DNA of 64,000 bases from Isoetes taiwanensis (Eukaryota > Streptophyta > Lycopodiopsida > Isoetales > Isoetaceae), in NCBI GenBank assembly GCA_021234155.1, contig JAJEKV010000057.1:3939821-4003820 (forward strand), written 5' to 3'. Under the pieces are notes generated by a model that made no database searches, was not told the origin of the DNA, and worked only from the letters and a program-made list of their open reading frames with translations. Shown one piece after another: positions 44,839 to 55,921 of the stretch. Positions within the stretch are counted from its first letter, which is position 1, and every line of letters starts with the position of its first letter. Made by a program: the position numbers and the translations under genes.

Positions 44839-46754
44839 ATATAGCACAATAACATGGGGTTATTTTTGTAGTTTTATACGTTTTTTCACATGATTTTTCT
44901 ATGATTTAGGTGTTGTATTTGGAGAGTCATGCTAAATAGTATTTCTAGAGTGCGCACTTTTTGGTTCGTTGATTTGGGTTGGGTTAAACAATCCGATGGT
45001 CGTTGTGAATGCTTTATGCATATACATCAAAAAGCTCATAACTTTTGCCCTCGCTCATAACCTTTCCCCCCTCGCTCAAAACTTTTGCCATCTCGATTTG
45101 TTGCGAGCTAGTGGATTGTTGCTGGGAGCGGATTGTTGTGCTAGAATATTTAGGATTGTTGTGCTAGATATGATGCTTGGTTAGCATAATGGTTTTTATT
45201 GTTACATCAGTTTTGTAAGCAACAAATCTGAGCATGAATTTGTTGGAAAAGCAGATTTTGAGCATGTATCTGTTGGATGCCTCACCATAGCAGAGGAATC
45301 CTTCAGTTTTCTTGTGCAGCTACAGGCCATCTTTAGCTTCTGCCTTTCAAACCAGGGGAATCATTCACAGATTCATGCCTTCTTTCTCTTGTACACTGTT
45401 TATGCCTTGCATGGCCTTCGTTTTGCATATTCTGCCATAAACCCTTCTACCTTTGTGTATCTGTGGTAGCAATAGATGTCCTAAACCAGCACAAAAACCC
45501 TTCTGCCTCGGATCTATGTGACCCAAGTATAATTGAGTTGTAGTAAGCTTTAGATGCTGGGTTTTTTGTATTGGCTGAAGAAGATTGGATCTGATAGCAT
45601 AAGGATGGCATGGTCTGGGATAAACCGGAAAACCCTGTAATAAGAAACAGTGGCAAAACTCTGGAAATGACCTCAGACAGGTTGGAACGGCCTTCTGAGT
45701 GGCTGAAATTTGTATTTCATAATTTATATGAGACGGATCAAGTGTGCAGTTCGATGTAAGCCACAGCCAAATCGTCATCAAATCAGGCCAGATTTGAACC
45801 CAGGAGGTCGGAATCAAGGTCCCAGGGACCAATTTGCGTCTTAGAGATCTCGACCAGACCAGAAATAGAAGAATCGAAGGCTGGAACTCTTCTATCCGGC
45901 TGAATGATCAGTGACCTAAAAAGGTCGTTGAGTACTTTTTTTCCCTGAATTCTTTTGGTAACATGATGAATTCTAGTCATAGAAATAATAAAGGTTAAAA
46001 TGTTATTCAAGGAATTGGCATCAACCACACTAGAAGTTACAATGGGAGAAGTCATGGAAATTGTAGAAGATTTGAAGCAAAGGGAGATGCCGCAGAATCC
46101 GTGGTGAAATGGCACAAGGTTGGGAATGGTAGGAGGAGTACCTTAGAATTGAATGGATTGATAACATCATCACATATGTTGCCAAATCCTTCTATTCTGA
46201 AATGCATCCTTTTAAATCTATTAAATCCTTTTTGTGGCTGTGAAGAAGAAATCGGCAGTTCACGCCTTAGTCATATGAGTCGAACATTGATGCATGGTTC
46301 TGAGATGTAAGAGCAGAATCCAATAAGGAGGTGTACCAAGTTCTCCTATTCTCATTATCCTTTCCTTGCATTCTCTACTTCATGTAGCATATGGACACAA
46401 GCATAGAAGAACGTTTCTTGTGGCAAGGACTTTGGGAGCAAACTCCTACAGTTGTTTACCTAAGTTTGCTTTTGTTAGGGTTTATCTCATTCTCCTGTAA
46501 TTAGATTATATGTAGAAGTATTTCTAAAGTTGTTACATGCATAAGTGTTTCTAAAATTGCAACATGCATTTATGCCATCCTTAGTGCCGAAAGTGCCCAA
46601 GAGCACTTATGCCATCCTTAATGCTCGAAGGCCTTTAGTAGAACCCGAAGGGCCCAAATTTTTTTTTTAATATAACAACACCACATCACTACCATTAATA
46701 TTAATTAACACAAATTGCATCCAACACATTTAAATCAAAATCCCCCTGAAACCC

Positions 46755-47024
46755 CCTTTGGTTTGGGTGCATATTCACATGGGGGTTACGTAGGGTAGCG
46801 AGAGCCCCTACGTAACACTATTAACACTATTAAGTACATTCCCCCAAACCTTATAGTATTTTGCAAATCTCAATATACAGTATACAAAAACTTGTACATG
46901 CATACCCCACAAACGAGGATCGCTATGTATGTTCCAGATCAAGGAATGAAGGGCAAATATGCCCATCCGACAAATCTCGATGCCCGGAGTAACCCTCCGT
47001 GTGAATATGCACCCAAACCAAAGT
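46755..47024. repeat. Inverted-repeat (foldback) element
   Basis: The left arm 46755-46794 (CCTTTGGTTTGGGTGCATAT...) and right arm 46985-47024 are reverse complements over ~40 bp with a few mismatches, around a ~190-bp loop. A nested stem GTTACGTAGGG / CCCCTACGTAAC lies at 46786-46816. It could be a MITE; no clear TSD. Confidence 0.65.
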
Positions 47025-47339
47025 GAATTATTTTTGTAGAGGTTCGAGTCTCCGTATCTCAAAATCTGAAACCTTAAGCGAACCCGTATAGGGAGGAGTC
47101 TCGGTATTTCATATTCCAAAACCTTACGCAAACCTGTATTCCATGTTTCAAAATCATAGGCACCCCCAATCATAAATGACCATAATCAAAATAGGAGGCA
47201 CCCAGAGGCTCCAACATACAATCTGAGCCATACGATGGACAGATCCGACGATTGAGGTAGTCCAGGGTGCACCTCGTTTTTAGAATATGTTATATGGCGC
47301 TCCAATCTAGGGCGCTAGGTTGAGCGGTAAACAGGGCGG

Positions 47340-48099
47340 TAAACAGGTTTTTGTATCTGTGGATGACCCGATCAAAAAGGGGGGTCGATCCCCCTGAGTA
47401 TGCAGGAGACACGGCTCATATATTGGCCGTGATGACAGAATTGAAATCAGAGGTATTGATTTTGAGATCGGAAGTTAAGAGCATGAAAAAACCCTACAAG
47501 ACCTATTATTTCAGAATTCCGAGCTCAAGAAATTGAACTCGGAATCTAAAAGTGCACCATCGATTGATTTCAGAGCTCAAATCAATGAATTAGAAACCAA
47601 GCTTGCATCTCTGGTAGCGGAATCTACCAAAGAGCAATTGCAAATCCATCATGCCGAAGTAAAAGAACAGATGAAAATTCATCATGCCGAGGTTTCCAGT
47701 GAGCAACTTGACCAGGAAATGCGAGCCAAAAACTTGAAAATTTCAGGTCTACCTGAGATTGAAGGGGAAGAGATTAATGAGACTGTCAGGAGGTTCTTTG
47801 CAACCACCATGAGGTTGCCTGACCCTTTATTTTCTTCAGCACGCAGGATAGGAAAACCGGGACAATATAACAGGCCAATCTTGGTTAAGTTCCAAAGCAA
47901 AGAGGCCAGAGACAGAATCATGTATAACAGGTCAGCGCTTCAAGGGGAAAAGGTCTGGTTAGATCGAGATCTTACACCAGGACAGCAGGAAATCCGGAAG
48001 CTTGAATGGGCAAAAGTGAAATCAGCAAGAGATGAAGGACTGGTAGCTTATCTCGACCAAGGGGGCAAGGCTGTAATTACTAACAGGAAACGCAAATAG
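47340..48099 (+). pseudogene. LINE ORF1 protein (coiled coil plus RRM-like domain), one frameshift
   Basis: The N-terminal part (ILAVMTELKSEVLILRSEVK) is a coiled coil. The frame changes at an A-run near 47490, and the coiled coil continues (QINELETKLASLVAE, then two copies of KIHHAEV / QIHHAEV). The C-terminal half resembles the L1-type ORF1 RNA-binding domain: MRAKNLKISGLPEIEGEEIN, SARRIGKPGQYNRPILVKF, RDRIMYNRSALQGEKVWLDR. It ends with TAG at 48097-48099, 12 bp before ORF2 in the same frame. By family knowledge the product binds the LINE RNA. Confidence 0.75.
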
Positions 48100-48111
48100 G
48101 AAATTGGGGCC

Positions 48112-51100
48112 TTGAGGTTTAGTCTATGGAACACACATGGACTTACCCAAGCAAAAATAAACGCTACTTTGCCAACATGGGAACGGGATGATTTAGTTTG
48201 TTTTGTGGAAACATGGCATCATCAATCTCGCGCTCTTCCAGACATGCCAGGATTTGAGCTATTGGATCAGGTATGGAACATTAAGAAAACAGGTGACGGC
48301 CGTGGTTATGGAGGTATTGCTATATATAAAAAAAAAATCTGTTCTTAACATTCAGGTCTTGAAGAAAGACCCAAAACAGCAATATATATGGATCAAGATT
48401 GGTGAGAATGGACAATTAATATTCCTTGCTATTTGTTACTTTGCTCCTGATACTTCGCACATATACAATAGGCCCGAATATGATAAGGACAATCCATATG
48501 AAAGTTTGTGTTCAGATATCATGCAATATGCATCGCAGGGCAAGATATTTGTTACAGGAGACTTTAATAGTCGTACAAGTAACCAACAAGCAAGTGTATT
48601 TGAAGATCTCTCTGATATGCATCTGAATGAGCTTGTAGACCCGGCATACAATAGACTCTCCGAGGATCAGATCTCGAATGAAATGGGGCAGAAACTTTTG
48701 GAGCTCTGCACTGTATGCCATTTGAAAATTATCAATGGAGTTCAACCATTCCAGTCATCAGGCAAGTTTACCTATCATAACCACACTGGAGCATCCTCAA
48801 TTGATTACCTTTTAGCCGAAAATAAAGATCAGATCCTAGATTTTTATGTAGGTAATCTCCTACCAGAATCTGACCACACGCCACTTCACATAGTGTTTCA
48901 AGCACATGTTAAATCAGTGAGACAAAATTAGATATTTTGTCCAAAGATAAGGATAGATTATGAGCATCATGGAATATACAAAGACCATTTGGAAAAGCTG
49001 CTTGTGGACATTACATGGACAGGGGAAATAGAAAAGGATGCTGCACTCTTTCAAAAGCTTATTACAGAAGCTGCTACATCAGTTTTTGGACTCACCAAAA
49101 GGCCTAGGAAAGGCGTGCCCTGCAATTCGTGGTGGGATGTAGATTGCCAAGAAGCTCGCAATAAACTACCTCAACACTGTATTTGCAAACCATCCTGGTA
49201 TAAACGCCTTATAAGACAAAAAAAGCGCTCTTACTTTTCTGATAAGCGAAAGGCTTTATCTGACCAGCTAAGAAAGCAGCCTAAAAAGTTCTGGAACACC
49301 TTAAAAGGAAAGCATGCTCACGTTATCCCAGATAGTGAGGCTTTGCTTAAATTAGTCCAAGATATTTATGATAAAGAAGGCGCCACAAGCATGCTTAATA
49401 TAGCTCCAAAAGTGGATCTTTTTACTGTATCCGAAGTTAAACATTGTTTAGCCAAATTGGCAAACAATAAAGCCACAGATGCTGACAATTTATGCATGAA
49501 ACTTCTGAAATGGGGTGGAGAGAGAACACATGCAATTCTTACAGATATTTTGAATGCTAGTCTCACCCAGGGGCTCCCTCAAAGCTGGAAGCTTAACCGA
49601 GTTCATCCCATCCACAAGGGAGGGGATCCAAGAGTGGCAGGAAACTTCCGGACAATTCTCATCGGTAGCATATTCTCTAAGGTGCTTGGCAGCTTGTTGG
49701 AGAGCAAGATTGGAAATTGGGCAGAACAATCAGGAGCACGCTCACCATGCCAGGCCGGTTTCAGAGGAGATCACAATACGTTAGACCATGTTCTTACACT
49801 CAGAGCTGTAATCGAAAAGGCAAAAGCACCTAATATATCCTTGTACTTGGCATTCATTGATTTTAGCAAGGCATTTGATACGGTCCCTCGCAGAAATCTT
49901 GGAGATAGATTAGCACAAGTTGGAGTTCCTCAAGAGCTCCGAGCGGCAGTGTCTCAATTATATGCTGAGGTGCTGATCACCATTTCAAAGGATCTGGACA
50001 CAGTTTTGAAGAGCACGATTGGGGTGAGGCAGGGATGCCCTCTTTCCCCAACCCTCTTTGGCATCTATATAGATGAATTGGACGATTGGCTTCACCACAG
50101 ATCACCAACTAGGGCAAAGCTTGGTTACATTCTTCAGATTCTCCTCTATGCTGATGACGTGGTGCTTATTGCTAACAAGGCTAAAACGTTACAGGAACAT
50201 CTCAATCATTTGGAAACTTTTTGTGCAGGTAAGGAAATGACAGTCAACTTATCGAAATCAAAAGTCATGGTATTTGGATCTCGGGAGAGACCAACTTTCA
50301 CATACAAAGGTGAGATGCTTGAGATTGTTGAATCTTACAAGTACCTGGGGATTGATTTAGATTCAAACTATAATTGGAAAACATGCATAAATAGAAGAGT
50401 CGCAGGCGGAAAGGCTGCATTGTATAGCATGTTGTCTAAATGCAGCAAAGCATCACTCGTAGACTGGAATTTGAAGAAAATTCTTTTCAAGACCCTCGTC
50501 CAGACGGTTGTGCTCTATGGCGCTCCAATCTGGGGGACCGGCATCTCAGCCAGACAGTGGAAACAAGTAGAAACAGTTCAAAAATTGATCATCCGGGAAG
50601 AGCTTGGTATCAGGTCGCAAATCCCATACTCAATCATGCTCGCCGAGGTAGGGCTGTTACCGCTGGAATTAGAGAGCTTGTATCAAGCAATCAATTTTTT
50701 TAACAGAGTGAATGAGCAAGATGACGACCGCCTATCACATATAGCTCTAATGCAGTCGGATTGGAGCAATAAGCTCAAGGCATGGGCGTTCAGATGGGGC
50801 ATCACATCATGGCCAACCGAAAAGAAGGAAGTTCGATCTCTGGTTGAGAAGCATGCTATTGATATTTTGTGGGCCGATCCTGGTAAAAGGATGACACAGT
50901 ACCAACAGAACGTGAATCCAGTGGCCACTATTGAGAGTCAGAATTACCTGTTAGCAAGTCTACCTAAACAACAAAGAAGCCTGCTGGCCCGCTATAGAAC
51001 GGGATCTCATAGACTCGAAATCGAATTAGGGAGATGGACTAATACACAACCTGAAGACCGCATATGCAAGGTATGTGAAACAGGTCACATTGAAGATGAG

Positions 51101-51259
51101 GGACATGTATTTACGAGCTGCCCGGAATATGCACACATCAGAAACAGTTTTGGGATTTATGCATCTGATTTCTTTTCATTACTGCAACTACCACCATTGA
51201 CTTTAGGTCCTTATTTTAGAGCAGTGGATACTTACCGCTCGTTCTTGTTAAATCTATAA
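48112..51259 (+). pseudogene. LINE ORF2: endonuclease and reverse transcriptase, nearly complete
   Basis: The APE endonuclease starts MRFSLWNTHGLTQAKINATL and contains CFVETWHH, GDFNSRTSNQ, SSIDYLLA and SDHTPLH. A run of ten A (about 48327-48340) shifts the frame inside it. A TAG at 48929-48931 separates it from the reverse transcriptase (open to 51259). RT motifs are CQAGFRGDHNTLDHV, LAFIDFSKAFDTVPR, GVRQGCPLSPTLFGIYIDEL, LYADDVVLIANKAK (about 50147) and YKYLGIDLD. A C-terminal CCHC-like segment (CKVCETGHIEDEGHVFTSC) ends the protein. The RT style (FIDFSKAFDTV, SPTLFGIYIDEL) differs from the plant L1 elements elsewhere in this window and is more like LINE clades known from animals and algae. 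The 3' tail at 51310-51335 is an ATTAA-type repeat, not poly(A). Confidence 0.85.
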
Positions 51260-51648
51260 ACATTATGTTCATGTGCTCCATGGCCCCTCGAGGCCCAAGT
51301 GAGCATTAGACAAAAATTAAAATTAAATTAAATATTCTATGTGGGAAACTCAACATATTATCAACTAATTTATTTCTGCTTGGTTAAGGACTAACTTGAT
51401 TTGTTGTTAAATTTTAGTTGTTAAAACCTTATTAGAAGGTATAATACATGGAGCTTCGATTTGAAAGAGTGTCATTAAAGAGTGGTTATTGATATGCATT
51501 TGAAAGAGTGGCAATAAAGAGTGGTTGTCGATATGAAGACTAGCATACTAAACTGACTAGTGTTTTTCACAAGATCTAGCTTTATTGGTTCCCAGATCAT
51601 TGCCACTTGCTAATGGCTGTGCATCCTTCTATAATCAAGACTTTGTAT

Positions 51649-51795
51649 TTGATATAAGCAGTCCTTTACTTTTAGTTCCTTCATTTGAAATCATTGCATT
51701 CGCTTAAATTTTGAATTTAAGACTTTGTATTTGTAAAAGATTCTTTGCTTTTAGTTTCTTCATTAAAAGCCATTGCATTAGCTTAAATTCTGAAT
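51649..51795 (+). repeat. 72-bp tandem duplication
   Basis: GACTTTGTATTTG...GCTTAAATT(T/C)TGAATTT occurs at 51649-51720 and again from 51721 with several substitutions. A shorter imperfect repeat (TTTGAAAGAGTG..AATAAAGAGTGG) precedes it at 51460-51535. No gene is seen here. Confidence 0.75.
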
Positions 51796-52138
51796 TTGCT
51801 CAATTTACTGAACACCACATCAGATATATGGCATCTATTGGCATTCTGGGGGAATTCGTCTGAATCCGATTTTTGATGTTATCAACGATGCTAATTCTAA
51901 TAATCACTTTACCCAAAACAGATTCGAGCATTCTATGTTTACAAGATATGAAATTTTCTATGTTTGTATAGCATTCATATGCAAAAGCAAAGTATTATTT
52001 CTATGTTATGATCATGACATTCGGGTGGTTGTGCACGATGCCTCAATATATTATGGCTATGGTAGTGCAAATCCAGCAAAGGCTTTTCATCCGTGTTTGT
52101 TTGTTTTGAACACGATTGGCCATCTCTTGATATTTCAG

Positions 52139-52403
52139 ATTTGCATTTGCTGCAGCAGAACTCATGCAGTTCTCACTCGACCGACAAAAGTCTATCAGGG
52201 TCATAGCATTCAAAGTGAGTAAAATGTAAATTCTGGAATTTGAGTTTTTATAACTTACAAATTAATAGATTTATGTGATTTTTGTGCAGAGATTGAATGA
52301 AGAGGGCAGAAGAATGTTTATGTATTCCAATAGGAGCAGCATGGCTGAGATTTATTGTCAACATGGCTTTCCGGGGGATGCTTTTGAATGCAGAGCTCAT
52401 TGA
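52139..52403 (+). CDS. Last two exons of an unidentified gene (partial)
   Basis: After the acceptor TATTTCAG an exon (52139-52214) reads FAFAAAELMQFSLDRQKS then IRVIAFK and ends at the donor GTGAGT in phase 0. After TTTTTGTGCAG a second exon (52290-52403) continues in phase 0 with RLNEEGRRMFMYSNRSSM, AEIYCQHGFPGDAFECRAH and a TGA stop. The matching splice phases and conserved-looking sequence support a real gene end. Upstream exons are not evident, so it may be a fragment. I do not recognise the family. The DNA at 52410-52940 shows no gene. Confidence 0.45.
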
Positions 52404-52949
52404 TAAAGTATTGACTCATAATCCGGTGCTCCAACAACACAAAGTATGAAGAAATTTGTAAACAGATTGTATGAATCACCCCTTTATGCATATTACGGAA
52501 GTTTTGGCAGTTTTGTTATAGACCAATATGACAACCAAATTGAAAGGTATTCTGACTTTTGATTCTTAAATCCGTTGAGTTTGTTGATGATTTCAGAGGT
52601 TATGTTGTTGTGCAGGCAATAAAATTTACATATGTGAAGTTGTGTCTTCTTCTATGTACCTGTTCTAGGTGCATGTAAAAGCTACCCATGATAGAAGGTC
52701 AACCTGCGATTTCTTTTTGAATAACTAGCAAATTTCAATTGTGTTGGCAGATGCTTTTAACTTCATCAAGAAATACAGATTGTTTGGACTAATACCACTC
52801 TTGGTGACATGGTACAAATAATCCTTTACACTTTTATGATACGAAAAGTTCTTACTGTGATATCTTACCATTGTCCAAGCAGCAATTTACTGGGCATTTT
52901 TATTGGCATAGAATAGCTGGGAAAACACCTTAACTTTTTTTGATTTGCT

Positions 52950-55921
52950 TCTCGCAAATGGTGAAGACCTCTAGAAGAGGCATGCCTGGCTTAGTTGCAG
53001 CTCTTTCTACTGTTAAGGCTCTTGCTAAGGAATGGGGCAGAGTTCGAGCATTAGAGACAAGAGAGCAACTTTCTGCATTATATCGTGAACTTGCAACTTG
53101 TCGTTCTCATGCCCTCTGACGGGGCCAGAGAAAAACTAGTCCTTTCACAAATTAAACTGCTCGAAAATGAGCAGGTTCGGCATGCTCGAGTGAAGGTTGG
53201 TTTGCAATGGTTCAAAGATGGGAATAGGTGTAAACGCTTTTTCTTTGCAACATCCAAAAGGAGAAGGCAGGCAACATCTGTCCATATCCTCCAGCTTTCT
53301 GATGGCTCTCTTATCTCTGATCCAGTGCAACTCAAGCAATATCTTTTTGATCATTTCTCTTCCTTCTTTGCTCAGCACTCCATGCCATTCCAGGAGGATA
53401 TGCAGACTGTTGTGTTGTCTAAGGTACATCCAATTATTTCCACTGAGAAAAGGAGATTACTTGAATCGAATATCACAAGAGAGGACTTGAAGGAGGCTGT
53501 GTTCCATTTGAAGCATGATAAGTGTCCTGGTCTTGACGGCTTCCCTATTGAGTTCTTTCAAGCTTGCTGGTCTTGGCTCAACAATGATGTGTGTCCTATC
53601 ACCTTGTTCTCATCTGTCTACAAAATATTTGCTAAAGCCCTGGCTGACAAGGTACGCAACATCTTAGCCGAGTCAATTTCTTCTACACAGTCTGGCTTTC
53701 TCCCTGCCCAATGCATCTTGAACAATGTTGCGGCTGTATACGAGGGCATGTATTGGGCTCACTTGCAGGGTCATCAAGTGATGTTCCTCAAACTAGACTT
53801 TGCTAAAGCCTATGACAGTGTGTATTGGGTATTTTTGGAGAAATGCCTTCTTGCTTTGGGATTTGGAGAGGCATTCACCTGTGATGTTATGAAGCTTCAT
53901 GTGTCGGCGCAGTCTACAGTGCTTTTTCAAGATGAACCATCCCAAATCTTTACTGTTGGTCGGGGGATCCGACAGGGTTGTCCTTTGGCGGCCTTGCTCT
54001 TCACTATTGCTGCAGAAGTGTTGTCTCAACTCTTTGATGTTGCAGCTCGAGAAGGTGTCATCCAAGGTCTGCCCATGTTGGATGGTTCTTAGGAGGTGTG
54101 TAATCAGTATGCTGATGACACTTTCCTTTTTCTTATGGCCAATGCTGAAAACCTCCATAATGCTAAGCTGCTCCTAGATACTTTCTCCCTGGCCTCTGGA
54201 GTTCTTGTAGGTTGGAGAAAGTGCCCTGCTCTATGGACACTGGATAGTGTTGTTCCCTCTTGTATTCTTGACTACCTCTAGACGGTGCTTCCTCATGGTC
54301 AACCCACAAAGCTTTTGGGCATTCCTGTGGGGGTGCATGTTTCTGCCTCATGTGCTTGGGATGAGATCATTAAAGATCTTGAGAAACATCTGTTCTGGTG
54401 GAAGGTGGCTAAGTTATCTTTGCCTGGTAGGATCACAGTTGCAAGATTCGTCCTCACCAACACCCATGTCTATATGGCATCTGTCTTACTGGCTCCTCAA
54501 TGTAAGATGAATGAGATCGTCTGTATTGTAAGGAATTTCATCTGGGATGGTACCTCAGAAGGTGCTGTTGTTAAGGTATCTTGGGCTAAGTGCATCAAAC
54601 CTAAGGAGGCTGGTGGCCTTGGAATGTTGGACTTCCGTCTACAAAGCCAGGTCATGATTTCAAAGTTCATTTAGAGGCTCCTCCTTGGTAAAGATGACTC
54701 TCCTGGCTTAAGGTTGGTGCGGCAATCACTTCTGCAGTGTCTCCCCTTTCACAAGACAACTATCAAGCCTAGTCTCCCATGGGCCTTGTTGTATCCTCTG
54801 CATCCATATCCAAATGCTTCCCCATTCTTTAAAGGTCTGCTTACTTCCTGGATGCAGTTAGATCTTTATTCCATGTTAATCTCCAAGCTTGTGCTTCATT
54901 GTCAATGTCATGCTGGTGGCTTCCCCTGCAAGGTATGCATGATCAGCAGCCTTTATGTGCACTTGTACATCCAAAGACCCAACGGCGTTGGCGGCTAGCT
55001 GGGGTTTTAACGATTGCAGCTTGGTATGATTCTGGTCATCTTTTGTCATGGGAGGCTTTTCAGACGAGATTTCTGTTATACAGATGGGATCGGCAAATCT
55101 GGACTGGGGTGGCTGATTTTTTGCCATCCACTGTGCAGCAACCACAGGCTGATGTGCCTATTTGGATATGTAATGCATGTCTTAAGCCAGAAAAGTTAGT
55201 TTCTTCCACGTACAGGCTGCTTTTAGATTGTGAGCCTCTTCCCCCCATCCCAGCATTGGCATCTTCAAGTTCCTCAACCACAGTGGAAAAGTGTTTGGAT
55301 GTGGACATGAGATAAATTGCTCCACCCTAAAGTCTCAGCGCTGCGATGGCAAATTCTCCATAGATGTGTTCGAGTGAATGTCTTGGCTCACAAGATGAAC
55401 CCTAAAGTCTCAGATTGTTGCCCTCTCTGTGGCCAATGTGTTGAAACTATTGAACATTGCTTCTTCTTGTGTGATCATCTATGGCTTGCTTGGGCGTGGT
55501 TATTCACTTTTTTCAGTGTGTCTCTCACTAGCCAGAAGATCCTACTTGCACTTTATCCCCCCCTGTTTGGCCTAACTTGCATAAGCGGGCATTTCATCTT
55601 GCTTCTAGTTGGATTTTGTGGTCTATCTGGCAGAGGCGACGTTTGTGTATTTTTCAATGTGCACACATCTCTAATCAGCAGCTTCTCCATTGTGCTCAGC
55701 AGAAGATCACTAAAGCTTATCGTTGCTCATCTCTAGTTGATGATAAAAAAGAGATAATTTGGCAGACGTATCTACGGTGTTCTTCTTATGCATAGATGGG
55801 TGTTTTTGCCTAGTTAGGTCAGCCTATCCACTAGGGTTTTATTCCTCTCTATGCATTGTGTATTGCGCCTTTGTTCTTGTCAATAAAAAGAGTCTCGCGT
55901 CCTTCAAAAAAAAAAAAAAAA
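52950..55921 (+). mobile_element. L1-type LINE, 5'-truncated, with poly(A) tail
   Basis: The order is: a linker region (VRALETREQLSALYRELA, 53040); RT motifs GLQWFKDGNRCKRFFF, KHDKCPGLDGFPIEFFQACW, SSVYKIFAKALADKV, TQSGFLPAQCILNN, LKLDFAKAYDSVYW, GIRQGCPLAALLF, YADDTFLF (about 54107); then zf-RVT CPLCGQCVETIEHC (55420); polyadenylation word AATAAA (55882) and A-run 55906-55921. A piece is missing between NNDV and CPITLF (near 53590), where the RT palm segment should be longer. Several stops break the frame, one just before YADD. Confidence 0.88.

Noticed and set aside
45365-45832. 155-codon minus-strand frame
   Set aside because: No recognisable motif, unfavourable composition, no splice or promoter support, and overlapping frames of similar length occur nearby.
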